Below are positions 1-11,198 of a stretch of 64,000 bases of DNA, one piece after another (the stretch's first letter is position 1; each line of letters begins with the position of its first letter). The translations under genes and the position numbers were made by a program. The stretch comes from Bog-756 sp963730685 (GTDB taxonomy: Bacteria > Actinomycetota > Acidimicrobiia > Acidimicrobiales > RAAP-2), in assembly GCA_963730685.1 (NCBI GenBank), contig CAVSSP010000002.1:1-64000 (forward strand), read 5' to 3'. A model generated the notes under the pieces. That model ran no database searches. It saw nothing but the letters and a program-made list of their open reading frames with translations, and was not told where the DNA came from.

Positions 1-173
1 GGAACGTGTGATCACCAGTGTCGAACTTGGCCACGCCTTGGTCCCGTCTCGGATGCCCCGTCTCCATGAGGGAGTCAGCTGTTCTGACTCTGACGGCACA
101 AAGCCGAGCTGTCAGTGACTTCCGTAGGACCTGGGTCGCACCGACGTCGGACTTTTGTCACACCGAGGCGTGA

Positions 174-824
174 CTAGTTCTCCCACTGTCCGATCAGACG
201 ACGGAGGCCCACTTCGTCGACCGGCGTCACTCCACTCTGGTCAACGGACACGAGGCCCTCGTCTTTGAGCGCTGTGGCTGTCCGACAGACGACCTCCCGT
301 ACCGATCCGACGGCGCTGGCCAGCTCGGACTGGTGGATCGCTGTCAGTTCACCGGACTCCGTCAGTGCGAGCAGGTGGTGGGCCACCCGGTCTCGGACGG
401 TCAGGAAGGCCACACGGGCGAGTTCGCCCAGCACCTGATCGAGGATTCCGGAGAGTGCCTTTGCGGCAGCCCAACCGACCTCGGGGTTCGCTCGAATGAT
501 CTCGTCGAACTGAGCCTGGGAGAAGCGGAGCAACGTGCAGTCGGTATGCGCCTGGAATGCCAGCGGAAACACCCGCCCGGCGGCGTCGCCGATGCCGATG
601 GCGTCCGGACGGCGGAAGTAGCAGGCCGTGAGGTGACGACCGGATTCGTCGGCCATGAAGGCCCGGAGGGTGCCGGCGGCAACGATGGATAGCTGTGGGT
701 CGTAGATGTAGCTGCCCTGGCGAAATTCGACAATCCGGACCGTGGCCGCCAACTCACGGCGCACCTTGTCTGGAAGGTCCTGCAGGAAGCTCTCTCCGAG
801 CGCGTCTACTGGGTTGCCATTCAC
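174..824 (-). CDS. Crp/Fnr-family transcriptional regulator
   Basis: The protein has a cyclic-nucleotide-binding-like beta-roll (ending near the IVAAGTLRAFM segment), a long dimerisation helix, and a C-terminal winged helix-turn-helix (AIHQSELASAVGSVREVVCRT), which is the order seen in Crp/Fnr regulators. The usual cAMP-binding arginine/serine pair is not evident, so the ligand is unknown. The open frame extends upstream to 932, but a GTG at 824 preceded by a GAGGGGCGAGGGA ribosome-binding sequence gives a 216-residue protein that fits the family better. It lies in an element-like region with an integrase and HTH proteins, so it may be accessory. The fold is sure; the role is not known. Confidence 0.8.
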   Translation of the reverse strand: MNGNPVDALGESFLQDLPDKVRRELAATVRIVEFRQGSYIYDPQLSIVAAGTLRAFMADESGRHLTACYFRRPDAIGIGDAAGRVFPLAFQAHTDCTLLRFSQAQFDEIIRANPEVGWAAAKALSGILDQVLGELARVAFLTVRDRVAHHLLALTESGELTAIHQSELASAVGSVREVVCRTATALKDEGLVSVDQSGVTPVDEVGLRRLIGQWEN

Positions 825-1050
825 CGTCCCTCGCCCCTCGATGATCAATAGAAGCGGAAAGCATGGCAGCCCTATAGGGCAAAAGGCATTCACCTCAGGG
901 AGATCGATACCGACCAAGCCTGAGGCCCTCACCAGCTGGGCACTGGTATCACGCTCCGCCCGTAAGTCGCCACAGAAAGTGACGACTTAAATCCGATTTC
1001 GGCTGGTCAGTTACGTCACCCTCGCTGCCGGTTCGACGTAGATGCTGAAG

Positions 1051-1177
1051 GTGACACTGGTGGTCTCGCTGTGACGTTGGCGGGCGTGAGGGTGACGTCG
1101 GCGGTGGGGAGGGTGACGTTCCCCTCGCGGTAGTGACGCCAGTTATACGAACCGAGGGTGACGTTGAGGGTGACGTT
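1051..1177. repeat. Helically phased GTGAC(GTT) direct-repeat array
   Basis: Seven direct copies of GTGAC, five of them GTGACGT, start at 1051, 1071, 1092, 1113, 1133, 1158 and 1170. The first five are 20-21 bp apart, about two helical turns, so the motifs lie on one face of the DNA. A further GTGACG lies at 979 and an inverted ACGTCACC at 1013-1020. The array sits in the non-coding stretch upstream of two tandem excisionase-like HTH genes. It looks like a multi-site protein-binding region (autoregulatory operator, excision-factor site or iteron-like block). The protein that binds it is not known. Confidence 0.75.
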
Positions 1178-1344
1178 GATTCGGATGATTGGGAAGTGTC
1201 CGGAGCACAAGTTCCGGCGCGATCCAAGGAGCCGTGATGCTCGGACCCTCAGAAGATGAAGTTGTGAGCCCCGACAGTATGACCTTGCCCAGTGCCTGGC
1301 GAGTAAGCCCGTCAGCGCCATTCAATCGAGCTCACGGGCAGTCG

Positions 1345-1641
1345 ATGCGACTCGTTCGCGGATCAGGTGCCCCCGATGGACGAGACCAGGCACCACCTGA
1401 TGTCCAGATAGTTCTCATCACACAAGGAGGGCTCGAGCTGCCCCTGGTGGACTCGCCTGGCCAGGTTGCTCACCTTCTGCAAACAGTCTCGGAAATGGCC
1501 GCCGACATTGACCGGGGCGGCCCGAAAATGGGTCCTACCACCGCCGATCAGCGTCCCCACCCAGTCCCTACGGACCAGGTACTTGATCGTGTGCGGGTCG
1601 TCGTCCGGCGGCACGAAAGCACCAACGGTGACGCCGCATGA
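1345..1641 (+). CDS. Small HTH-type protein A (paralogue of the next gene)
   Basis: This protein of about 98 residues shares a clear pattern with the next gene: a segment QIVLITQGGLELPLVDSPGQ resembles HLVVRTDSGWELPLVASPAA there, followed by VAxLL and a closing PVPTDQVLDRV-like stretch. The shared layout resembles small excisionase/MerR-like HTH domains. The open frame reaches back to 1189. I prefer ATG 1345 because it gives an N-terminal arm of the same length as the paralogue, although its ribosome-binding site is weak. Its recognition helix is less canonical than that of the paralogue, so it may have diverged. It sits just downstream of the GTGAC array. The function is not established. Confidence 0.5.
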   Translation: MRLVRGSGAPDGRDQAPPDVQIVLITQGGLELPLVDSPGQVAHLLQTVSEMAADIDRGGPKMGPTTADQRPHPVPTDQVLDRVRVVVRRHESTNGDAA

Positions 1642-1724
1642 ATCGAGCGAGACCTGCAGCGGGACGGGCAAGACCTACTTCTGCACGAGCGACTGACCAC
1701 GCCGTCCTAGAGGAGAGGCTGTCG

Positions 1725-2042
1725 GTGGTCAAGGCAGGTGAGATTCTGCAAGACGTGCGGACCGTCGAGGCACATCTCGTCGTCCGAACTGACTCCGGTT
1801 GGGAGCTTCCCTTGGTGGCATCCCCAGCGGCGGTGGCTCCACTCTTGGGGAAGTCCGATCACGGCGTGCGGAACGATTGCATCGCTGGCCGCATTCCGAC
1901 TCTCCCACGGGCAAGTGGCAATGGCGCCCATCACCGGATTCCCGTGGCACGCTTGCTCGACCAGCTCGGGGTTCCTTACAGAATTGAACCTGTTAGCCGG
2001 CATTTAGGAGGTCCCGGTAATTCGTTGCTTCTATCGAGCTGA
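1725..2042 (+). CDS. Excisionase-like helix-turn-helix protein B
   Basis: The segment VAPLLGKSDHGVRNDCIAGR, followed by IPTLPRASG and HHRIPVARLLDQLG, matches the usual pattern of small excisionase-family HTH proteins (helix, turn, recognition helix, a glycine-containing wing, then R-[IV]-P and a last helix). GTG 1725 is preceded by GAGGAG at about 9 nt and gives 105 residues. An upstream ATG at 1638 overlaps the stop of the previous gene (ATGA) and would give 134 residues, so either start is possible. With the neighbouring integrase it could direct excision (recombination directionality) or act as a repressor. The gene overlaps the end of the convergent zinc-ribbon gene by 12 bp. Confidence 0.6.
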   Translation: MVKAGEILQDVRTVEAHLVVRTDSGWELPLVASPAAVAPLLGKSDHGVRNDCIAGRIPTLPRASGNGAHHRIPVARLLDQLGVPYRIEPVSRHLGGPGNSLLLSS

Positions 2043-2297
2043 TCGATAACGAGCTGCGACTCGCTCTTCAGCCGCCAAACGTGCTGCACTTGATTTCGGA
2101 TCACCACTGGCTTTCCAATCCGCCACTATCGCTTTGTTGCAGTCCCGACAGATCAGTTTGCGCTCTTCTGGCAGAGGATCACCCTTCTTGATCTGCGGTG
2201 TCATGAACTTGGTCTCTGGCTTCTCCTTGCGACAGATCCGACAAGTGAGATACCCGTCCTTGGAAATGATCGATGGCCGCCGAGTGATTTTCGCCAT
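2031..2297 (-). CDS. Small zinc-ribbon protein
   Basis: This basic protein of 88 residues has two paired-cysteine knuckles, CRIC near residue 19 and CRDC near residue 50, separated by a charged segment, as in a zinc ribbon. No catalytic motif such as HNH is present. The start ATG has no Shine-Dalgarno sequence, but TACCGT ends 6 nt upstream, which fits a leaderless mRNA. It lies between an excisionase-like gene and the integrase, so a DNA-binding or element-maintenance role is plausible. I do not recognise a named family. Confidence 0.6.
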   Translation of the reverse strand: MAKITRRPSIISKDGYLTCRICRKEKPETKFMTPQIKKGDPLPEERKLICRDCNKAIVADWKASGDPKSSAARLAAEERVAARYRSAR

Positions 2298-2416
2298 ACC
2301 GCAACGGTAGTCAACCTTTCGGGATACTGGGCCAACTTGGCAAAGTCAGGTGGCGACAAGATTCAACGGCGCAGGTGAGCGCAATCCAAAACTGGCCCGA
2401 GCCAGAGCAGGCCTAC

Positions 2417-3703
2417 TCAGGTGGTGAGGTTGAACGCAGTCTGGGGGAGATTGAGACCGGCCTCAAGCGAGTCTGCCGCCGCCTGTGCTTGGGCGTTTGT
2501 GTTTGCCGTGTAAACCCGGAGGGTGATCGCTGGATCCGCGTGGCCGAGACGGTCTGCGACTGTCTTCGGATTCATGCCGTCGGCGAATAGTTGCGTCGCC
2601 GTGTAGTGCCGGAGGTCGTGCAATCGGAATCGCCAGCGCTCCTCCAAAGGCAGATCCTTCGACGTGGCCGTGGGTTTTGACTTGCGGAGCTTGCTGAGGG
2701 CCGGTTCCTCCATGCGACGACATAGGCGCTCAAATGATTGCGTGACCGAATCGGGATGCAGTGGCCGGGCCCCGTCGGGGTCTGCGCTGAACACATATCC
2801 TTCCGGAGAGAGGTCCACGGTTGCGCCTGCGGCATCGGTTTGCGCTCGGGCATGTCTTCCTTGCAGAACTGCCATTGCCTGCTCTCCGAGGATCAGACGC
2901 CGAGCTTGATGGCTCTTGGGACCCTTCGTTCCGATCCCATCGGGCGTCTGCCAAATGGATCGGCGCACGTCGATTGCTGCGGCTTGCCAGTCAACATCGC
3001 TCCAGCGGAGGCCGCAGAGCTCGCCTCTCCGCATGCCCGTGAGTGCCGCCAACGTGACGATCGTAGACAACTCAGGATTCCTTGCCCCGCCGCGGCCGGC
3101 CTCCAAAATCAGGGCCCGAACCTGTTCCGGAGACGGGACATTCGTCTCGATCCGTCGTGCCGAGGGTGGTGTTGCATCTTCGGCGACGTTTCGGTCGACC
3201 CAGCCCCATTTCCGCCCCTGCTTGAGCGCAGCACCAATAATCCGGTGGTGGTAGAGAACCGTGCTCGGGCTCAGGCCGCTCGCCAACTGATCGGCATAGA
3301 GCCGATCGAGGTCGTGGGCGGTCAACTTGTCCAGCGGTACGGCACCAAGGGTCGGGCGGATGTCCTTGTCGATTTTCCGCTTGTACTCGTGGAGCGTCTT
3401 CGGACTCCTCCCCATCCGATCGGAGTGATCGAGCCATTCGGTCAGAAGTGCCCCCAAGGTGGCCTTGCTGCCTCCGTACTCGCCTCGGTCGACGGCGGCT
3501 ACCAATGAGGCAAGTTCTCGCTCGGCTGCCCGCCTGCCAGCGCCGGGCTCCTTGCGATTGGCGACATATGACCGGCTGATCTGTTTCGGTTTGCCGGTGA
3601 CTGGGTCGCGACCGACGAAGACTCGAATCTGCCAGTGCCCAGGCGATCGCTCTCGCATGGTGCCTGCCATACGGGCATTGTAGGCCATTTGTAGGCCAGC
3701 CAC
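2417..3703 (-). CDS. int: Tyrosine site-specific recombinase (phage/ICE-type integrase)
   Basis: The protein has an N-terminal arm-binding-like domain (about residues 17-75), a SAM-like core-binding domain (about 80-170) and a C-terminal catalytic domain. The catalytic set is visible: Arg225 in TGMRRGEL, a lysine in the TKGPKS loop near 263, His362 and Arg365 in HDLRH, His388 in LGHAD, and the nucleophile Tyr398 in RVYTANT. At about 428 residues it has normal length for actinobacterial integrases. GTG 3703, ATG 3688 and ATG 3670 are possible starts, none with a strong ribosome-binding site. It starts 20 bp from the 3' end of tRNA-Thr, the usual arrangement for an element inserted in that tRNA. 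Confidence 0.93.
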   Translation of the reverse strand: MAGLQMAYNARMAGTMRERSPGHWQIRVFVGRDPVTGKPKQISRSYVANRKEPGAGRRAAERELASLVAAVDRGEYGGSKATLGALLTEWLDHSDRMGRSPKTLHEYKRKIDKDIRPTLGAVPLDKLTAHDLDRLYADQLASGLSPSTVLYHHRIIGAALKQGRKWGWVDRNVAEDATPPSARRIETNVPSPEQVRALILEAGRGGARNPELSTIVTLAALTGMRRGELCGLRWSDVDWQAAAIDVRRSIWQTPDGIGTKGPKSHQARRLILGEQAMAVLQGRHARAQTDAAGATVDLSPEGYVFSADPDGARPLHPDSVTQSFERLCRRMEEPALSKLRKSKPTATSKDLPLEERWRFRLHDLRHYTATQLFADGMNPKTVADRLGHADPAITLRVYTANTNAQAQAAADSLEAGLNLPQTAFNLTT

Positions 3704-3719
3704 TCATGATCTTCTACAA
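3678..3719. repeat. Candidate integrase arm-type sites (TTGTAGGCCA repeats)
   Basis: Two direct copies of TTGTAGGCCA lie at 3678-3687 and 3689-3698, 11 bp apart, and an inverted CTACAA lies at 3714-3719, just before the tRNA 3' end. Short repeats between an integrase start and its tRNA attachment site are typical places for integrase arm binding. They overlap the possible N-terminal codons of the integrase, which would also allow autoregulation. The assignment is an inference from position and repetition. Confidence 0.4.
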
Positions 3720-3722
3720 AAG

Positions 3723-3798
3723 TGGAGCCTGGGAGGAGAATCGAACTCCTGACCTACGCATTACGAGTGCGTTGCTCTACCGACTGAGCTACCCAGGC
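3723..3798 (-). tRNA. tRNA-Thr (anticodon CGT)
   Basis: A full cloverleaf can be folded: acceptor GCCTGGG pairs with CCCAGGC, the anticodon stem ACGCA/TGCGT encloses the loop CTCGTAA (anticodon CGT, reading ACG), and the T-arm carries GTTCGATTC. The 3' CCA is encoded (TGG at 3723-3725 on the plus strand). Its 3' end is next to the integrase gene, so this tRNA is the probable attachment site of the element that extends to the left. Confidence 0.95.
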
Positions 3799-3943
3799 GT
3801 GGGAGGACACGCTATCTGACGCCACGTCCGGCCCCGGAACTCTCCCGAGATCGTGCCTACCGATCGAATGCTATTGGCACGGAGGCGGCGGGGGCAGGCC
3901 GGGACGGGGCCGATCCAGATCCGCCCTGGCGCCTTGGCGACCT

Positions 3944-5083
3944 TCAGTTGAGCATGCCGGACAGCTCGACCATCAACGCGTCCATCAACAGTGCCTCGTT
4001 GGCGTTCCGGCCCAGGGCCAACGAGGCACCGTCGATCGCCTCGACCTGGCGAACCGCCCGTCGCGTCTCGGCGGTGGCTCCGTGGGTGGTGACAGCCGCC
4101 TCGGCACCGGCATGGGCCATCAGCCGGTCCCGGTAGATGGCGGACAACGTGGCCAGACCGAACCGCAGGTCGTCGGTGCGCCATCTCCGCTCCTCACGTT
4201 TGTGCGCGTCCTCGACCTGCTTGCGCCCGGGGATGCCCTTGGCCCCCGACAGCTCGGCCTGCTCGGCGAGCGCCGCCAACTCCTGCGCGTGCTGATCGCG
4301 GAGCGGTGCGAGCGCCTCGTCGGCGGACTCCAACAGCTCCGACGCGACCGAGGCGGCCGCCGCCCCGGTGCCGTCCAGACGGCCGGGCACGGACTTCCAC
4401 TGTTGCTGGCGTGCCACGAAGCCGGGGTCGGCGACGAGCAGGCGGGCCCGGTCGAGCCTTCCTCCCGATGCCTGGGCGACCGTCTCGGCATGTTCGGGAT
4501 CGACGCCCCGATCGACCAGCCAGGACACCACGTCGGCATGGGACACCGGGCCGAAGGCGACCTTCACGCACCGACTGGCGATGGTGGCCAGGGTGGGAGG
4601 CAGGTCGTCGGCCAGCAGCACGAAGACGGTGGCCGGTGGTGGCTCCTCCACCGTCTTGAGCAATGCCGGCGCCGACTTGGTGGCCAGGTGGACGTCGGTG
4701 ACCATCAGGACCTGACGGGCCGCCTCGAGCGGTCGGCGCTGTGCCCGGGTGACGATCGACCGGGCCTCGTCGACGTCGACCGAAGCGCCCGACCGCTCCA
4801 CGACCACGAGATCGGGATGGGTGCCGGCCAGCGCCCGGCGGCACGTGTTGCACCGCCCGCATCCACCGTTCGGGCACAGCAGCGCAGCCGCCAGGGCCCT
4901 TCCCGCGGCACGTTTACCCGAGCCGGGGGGTCCGTGGAGGAGGTAGGCGTGGACCGGCCGGCGAGCGGCCGCCCTGAGCTGGGCAACCGCTCCGGGTTGA
5001 CCCACCACCTCGTCGAACAGGGCAAGCGTGGGAAGCCCGGCCGGGTCCCGATCCTCCGCACCCGCACCGCTCCCGCCGATCAC
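3944..5083 (-). CDS. holB: DNA polymerase III subunit delta'
   Basis: This is a clamp-loader AAA+ subunit. The visible marks are the Walker A loop GPPGSGK, four zinc-binding cysteines in the segment CPNGGCGRCNTC, the VEEPPP segment, and the conserved ASRC motif of delta' and gamma/tau. GTG 5083 overlaps the stop of tmk as GTGA, giving 379 residues and suggesting translational coupling. The open frame continues upstream to 5962 inside tmk, but that part is antisense-like composition and not family sequence. It is the last gene of the topA-tmk-holB cluster, a common actinobacterial order. Confidence 0.92.
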   Translation of the reverse strand: MIGGSGAGAEDRDPAGLPTLALFDEVVGQPGAVAQLRAAARRPVHAYLLHGPPGSGKRAAGRALAAALLCPNGGCGRCNTCRRALAGTHPDLVVVERSGASVDVDEARSIVTRAQRRPLEAARQVLMVTDVHLATKSAPALLKTVEEPPPATVFVLLADDLPPTLATIASRCVKVAFGPVSHADVVSWLVDRGVDPEHAETVAQASGGRLDRARLLVADPGFVARQQQWKSVPGRLDGTGAAAASVASELLESADEALAPLRDQHAQELAALAEQAELSGAKGIPGRKQVEDAHKREERRWRTDDLRFGLATLSAIYRDRLMAHAGAEAAVTTHGATAETRRAVRQVEAIDGASLALGRNANEALLMDALMVELSGMLN

Positions 5084-5724
5084 GATGACCCGACCGGTGG
5101 GACGCCCTCGATCAAGGCCCGGACGCCCGACCACACGGCGTCGGCCACCTCGCTCACCGTCCCCGAACCGTCCACCACCAGCCACCCCTCGGCGAACTCG
5201 CGGGCCATGCGATGGTAGCCATCGGCCACCCGCTGCTGGAACCCGGCACCCTCGCCCTCGAACCGGTCCTCGGCGCTCCCCAGCCGCCGGGCCGAGGCCG
5301 CCGCCACGGGAAGGTCCACCAGCACGGTGAGGTCGGGGACCAGCCCCCCGGTGGCCCAGGCGATCAAGGAGGCGAGCTCGCCGCCGTCGAGGCCCCGCCC
5401 GAACCCCTGGTAGGCGAGCGTGGAGGCCGAGTACCGGTCGGTGACGACCCACCGGCCCGCATCCAGTGCCGGGCGCACCACCTGGGCGACGTGCTGGGCG
5501 CGGTCGGCCACCATCAGCAGGGCCTCCGCCCGCCCGTCGACCGCCGGCCGGTGGGGGTCGAGGAGCAGTGCCCGCAGCGCCGACCCCAGATCGGTGGCGC
5601 CGGGCTCGAAGGTGAGCATGGCACCGACCCGGTCGGCCAGCAGGCGGGCCTGGGTCGACTTGCCGCTTCCGTCGATGCCCTCGAATGCAATCAGACCGCC
5701 GCCGACCGGTGGACCACCGTTCAC
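5080..5724 (-). CDS. tmk: Thymidylate kinase
   Basis: The protein phosphorylates dTMP to dTDP. It shows the P-loop EGIDGSGKSTQ at residues 14-24, the DRYSASTLAYQG segment that contains the family DR(Y/H) motif, and a Q-rich LID-like region, over the normal 214 residues. The GTG start overlaps the topA stop by 4 bp, and its own stop overlaps holB in the same way, so the three genes probably form one translationally coupled transcript. Confidence 0.95.
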   Translation of the reverse strand: MNGGPPVGGGLIAFEGIDGSGKSTQARLLADRVGAMLTFEPGATDLGSALRALLLDPHRPAVDGRAEALLMVADRAQHVAQVVRPALDAGRWVVTDRYSASTLAYQGFGRGLDGGELASLIAWATGGLVPDLTVLVDLPVAAASARRLGSAEDRFEGEGAGFQQRVADGYHRMAREFAEGWLVVDGSGTVSEVADAVWSGVRALIEGVPPVGSS

Positions 5725-8705
5725 TCGGGGCTACTGGTCCTCTTCGCCGCGCCGCTCTTGGCTGCGGCTTTCTTCGCCGTGACCTTCTTCGCCGTGACCT
5801 TCTTGGTGGTGGCCTTCTTGGCGCCGGCCTTCTTGGCCCCACCGGCCGCCGTCTTCTTCGCCGGCGACTTTCGTGCCGCCGGCTTCTTGCGGGTCGAGGG
5901 CCCGGCCGCCCGACGCTCCGCCAACAGCTCCGAGGCCCGCTCCACGGTGAGGGACTCGACATCGTCCCCGCGGCGCAGCGACGCGTTGGTGGTCCCGTCG
6001 GTCACGTACGGGCCGAACCGGCCGTCCTTGACCACCATGGTCAGGCCGGTGTCGGGATCGGCCCCCATCTCACGCAGCGGGCCCTTGGCTGTCCGGTTCC
6101 CCCGGGTCTTGGGTTGGGCGTAGAGCGCCAGCGCCTCGTCGACCGTGACCGTGAGGATCTGGTCCTCGGTCAACAGGCTGCGGGTGTCGCTCCCCTTCTT
6201 GAGGTAGGGGCCGAATTTCCCGTTGTGCGCCACGATCTCGTCACCGCTGGTGGGATCGGTGCCCACGACGCGGGGGATGCGCAGGAGGTCGAGGGCCTCC
6301 TCGAACGAGAGCGTGGCCGGTGACATCGACGCGAACAGCGACGAGGTCCGGGGCTTGGGGCCCCCGTCGACGAGCTCCCCGAGCTGCACGTAGGGCCCGA
6401 AGCGTCCGGCCTTCACCTGGACGGGCAGGCCGGTCTCGGGGTCGTCGCCCAGGACCCTGTCGGAGGAGGGCGCCTCGAGCAGCTCTTCGGCCCGGGCCAC
6501 GGTGAGCTCGTCGGGGGCCATGTCCTCGGGGATGGACACCCGGTCGTCCCCGTGCTGCAGGTAGGGACCGTAGCGGCCCACCCGGGCCACGATGTCCTGT
6601 CCGTCGGTCCCCACGCCGATGGGGATGGAGTTGATCTCGCGGGCGTCGATCTCCCCCAGGTAGGTGCTCACCTCGCGCTTGAGCCCCAGCCCGCGGACGT
6701 GACCGGCCACCGGCGCGGCGTCCGACGGCTCTGCCGGGGCCCCGTTGCCGGCCGGGGGCCCGTTGCCGGCGGCCACGGCCGCACCGTTCCCGTTGGCCGG
6801 GGCCGGCCCGGCGGAGTCCGGCCCGGTGGTGCCGAAGTAGAATCGGGTGAGCCACGGGAGCGACTCCTCGTTGCCCGAGGCGATGGCATCGAGATCGTCC
6901 TCCATCGAGGCGGTGAACCCGTAGTCGACCAGGTCGGCGAAGTACCGCTCGAGCAGGCCCACCACTGCGAAGGCGGTGAACGAGGGGACCAGGGCGGTGC
7001 CCTTCTTCCACACGTAGCCCCGGTCGAGGATGGTGGCGATGACGCTGGCGTAGGTGGACGGGCGGCCCACGCCCAACTCCTCCATCGCCTTGACCAGTGA
7101 CGCTTCGGTGTAGCGGGCCGGGGGCTGGGTGGCGTGCGAGCCCGGCTCGAGCTCGTCCACCGAGACCGGGTCACCCTCGGCCATCGGGGGCAGGTGCACC
7201 TCCCGGTCCGCCAGCTCCGCCTCCGGATCGTCCTCCCCTTCGACGTACGCACGCAGGTAGCCGGGGAACTGGATGACCTTGCCGGACGCGGAGAACTCCG
7301 CCTCCCGTCCCCGGACCCCTTCGGGCCCGCCGGCCGTCCCGGTCAGCCGGACCTGGGCGCTGGTGCCGGTGGCGTCGGCCATCTGGGAGGCGACGGTGCG
7401 CTTCCAGATCAGGTCGTAAAGGCGGAACTCGTCCCCGGACAGTGCCCGTGACGCCTCGTCGGGGGTCCGGAACGACTCGCCGGCCGGCCGGATCGCCTCG
7501 TGCGCCTCTTGTGCGTTCTTCACCTTGCGCTCGTAACGGCGCGGCTGGGCGGGCACGTACTCGGGTCCGTAGAGCGTCGAGGCCTGGGCCCGGGCCGCGT
7601 CGAGTGCCTGGCTCGACAGCGTGGTCGAGTCGGTGCGCATGTAGGTGATCCAACCCTCCTCGTAGAGGCGCTGGGCCACCTGCATGGCTCGCTTGGAACT
7701 GAACCGGAGCTTGCGGCCGGCCTCCTGTTGGAGGGTGGAGGTCATGAACGGGGGTGACGGCGACCGCCGGAACGGCTTGTGGGTCATCGACTTGACGGTG
7801 AAGGGCACCTCGGACAGCCCCAGGGCGAGCGCACGTGCCTCTTCCTCGCCCAACACCACCACTGATCCCGGCGCCGTCAGGGCCCCCGTGTCGTCGAAGT
7901 CACGACCCGAGGCGAGCGACACACCGTCGACCGCTGCCAGCGAAGCGGTGAACGACCGGGGCGACCCTTCCGGAGCCGTTCCGTCGGACGTGGCGAACGT
8001 GGCATCGATCCCCCACCAGCCGGCCGACCGGAACCCCATCCGGGCCCGCTCCCGCTCGACCACCATCCGGGTGGCGACGCTCTGGACCCGGCCGGCGGAC
8101 AGGCGGGGCATGATCTTCTTCCACAGGACCGGGGACACCTCGTAGCCGTAGAGGCGGTCGAGGATGCGCCGGGCCTCCTGGGCGTCGACCAGGCGCCGGT
8201 CGAGGTCACGCCACTCGTTGACCGCCCGCTCGATGGCAGGCCGGGTGATCTCGTGGAACACCATCCGCTTCACCGGCACCCGGGGCGCCAGCACCTCGAG
8301 CAGGTGCCAGGCGATCGACTCGCCCTCGCGGTCCTCGTCCGACGCCAGATAGACCTCGCTGGCCTGCTTGACCAGCTGCTTCAACTTGGCGACCTGGGAC
8401 TTCTTCTCCGTGGAGACCACGTAGAGCGGCTTGAACCCGTTGTCGACGTCGACCCCCAGGCGGGACCACGACTCGCCCTTGTAGGCAGCCGGGACCTCGT
8501 CGGCCCTCCGGGGCAGGTCCCGGATGTGCCCGATGGACGACTCCACCACATACCCCGACCCGAGCAGCCCGGCGATGGTCTTGGCCTTCGCCGGCGACTC
8601 CACGATGACCAGGGGTTTTGCCCCGGACCGGGGACGGCTGGCCCCAGAGGCGCCGTCGCCGGCGCCGCTTTCGGCGGTCGTCTCTGTGAGTTCGGTCGGT
8701 GGCAT
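5721..8705 (-). CDS. topA: DNA topoisomerase I
   Basis: This type IA enzyme relaxes negative supercoils. The Toprim domain begins with VIVESPAKAKTI, and the active-site tyrosine lies in ITYMRTDSTTLS. After the core come four short C-terminal repeats of the form G(R/K)(F/Y)GPYxxxG, with no zinc-binding cysteines. A lysine/alanine-rich tail (repeated AKK and TAKK units) follows, as in actinobacterial TopA where it binds DNA. ATG 8705 is preferred. The frame also opens at a TTG at 8747, but the TTGACA there looks more like a promoter -35 element. It is the first gene of the topA-tmk-holB set. Confidence 0.95.
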   Translation of the reverse strand: MPPTELTETTAESGAGDGASGASRPRSGAKPLVIVESPAKAKTIAGLLGSGYVVESSIGHIRDLPRRADEVPAAYKGESWSRLGVDVDNGFKPLYVVSTEKKSQVAKLKQLVKQASEVYLASDEDREGESIAWHLLEVLAPRVPVKRMVFHEITRPAIERAVNEWRDLDRRLVDAQEARRILDRLYGYEVSPVLWKKIMPRLSAGRVQSVATRMVVERERARMGFRSAGWWGIDATFATSDGTAPEGSPRSFTASLAAVDGVSLASGRDFDDTGALTAPGSVVVLGEEEARALALGLSEVPFTVKSMTHKPFRRSPSPPFMTSTLQQEAGRKLRFSSKRAMQVAQRLYEEGWITYMRTDSTTLSSQALDAARAQASTLYGPEYVPAQPRRYERKVKNAQEAHEAIRPAGESFRTPDEASRALSGDEFRLYDLIWKRTVASQMADATGTSAQVRLTGTAGGPEGVRGREAEFSASGKVIQFPGYLRAYVEGEDDPEAELADREVHLPPMAEGDPVSVDELEPGSHATQPPARYTEASLVKAMEELGVGRPSTYASVIATILDRGYVWKKGTALVPSFTAFAVVGLLERYFADLVDYGFTASMEDDLDAIASGNEESLPWLTRFYFGTTGPDSAGPAPANGNGAAVAAGNGPPAGNGAPAEPSDAAPVAGHVRGLGLKREVSTYLGEIDAREINSIPIGVGTDGQDIVARVGRYGPYLQHGDDRVSIPEDMAPDELTVARAEELLEAPSSDRVLGDDPETGLPVQVKAGRFGPYVQLGELVDGGPKPRTSSLFASMSPATLSFEEALDLLRIPRVVGTDPTSGDEIVAHNGKFGPYLKKGSDTRSLLTEDQILTVTVDEALALYAQPKTRGNRTAKGPLREMGADPDTGLTMVVKDGRFGPYVTDGTTNASLRRGDDVESLTVERASELLAERRAAGPSTRKKPAARKSPAKKTAAGGAKKAGAKKATTKKVTAKKVTAKKAAAKSGAAKRTSSPE

Positions 8706-8795
8706 GGCTGTGGGCCCAGGCTGAATGGTGGAGCGAGCGGTTGTCAACCCCGCCCCCCGCCCGTCAGGACCTCAGTGGCCCGTTGAACAGGAGTT

Positions 8796-11198
<2,403 letters not shown>

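Noticed and set aside
5084..5962. Upstream extension of the holB frame to 5962
   Set aside because: It runs through tmk and topA with an Arg/Gly/Pro-rich translation; GTG 5083 with the GTGA overlap is the natural start.
8742..8747. TTGACA as TTG start of topA
   Set aside because: It looks more like a -35 element; the extra 14 residues are not family sequence, and ATG 8705 is available.
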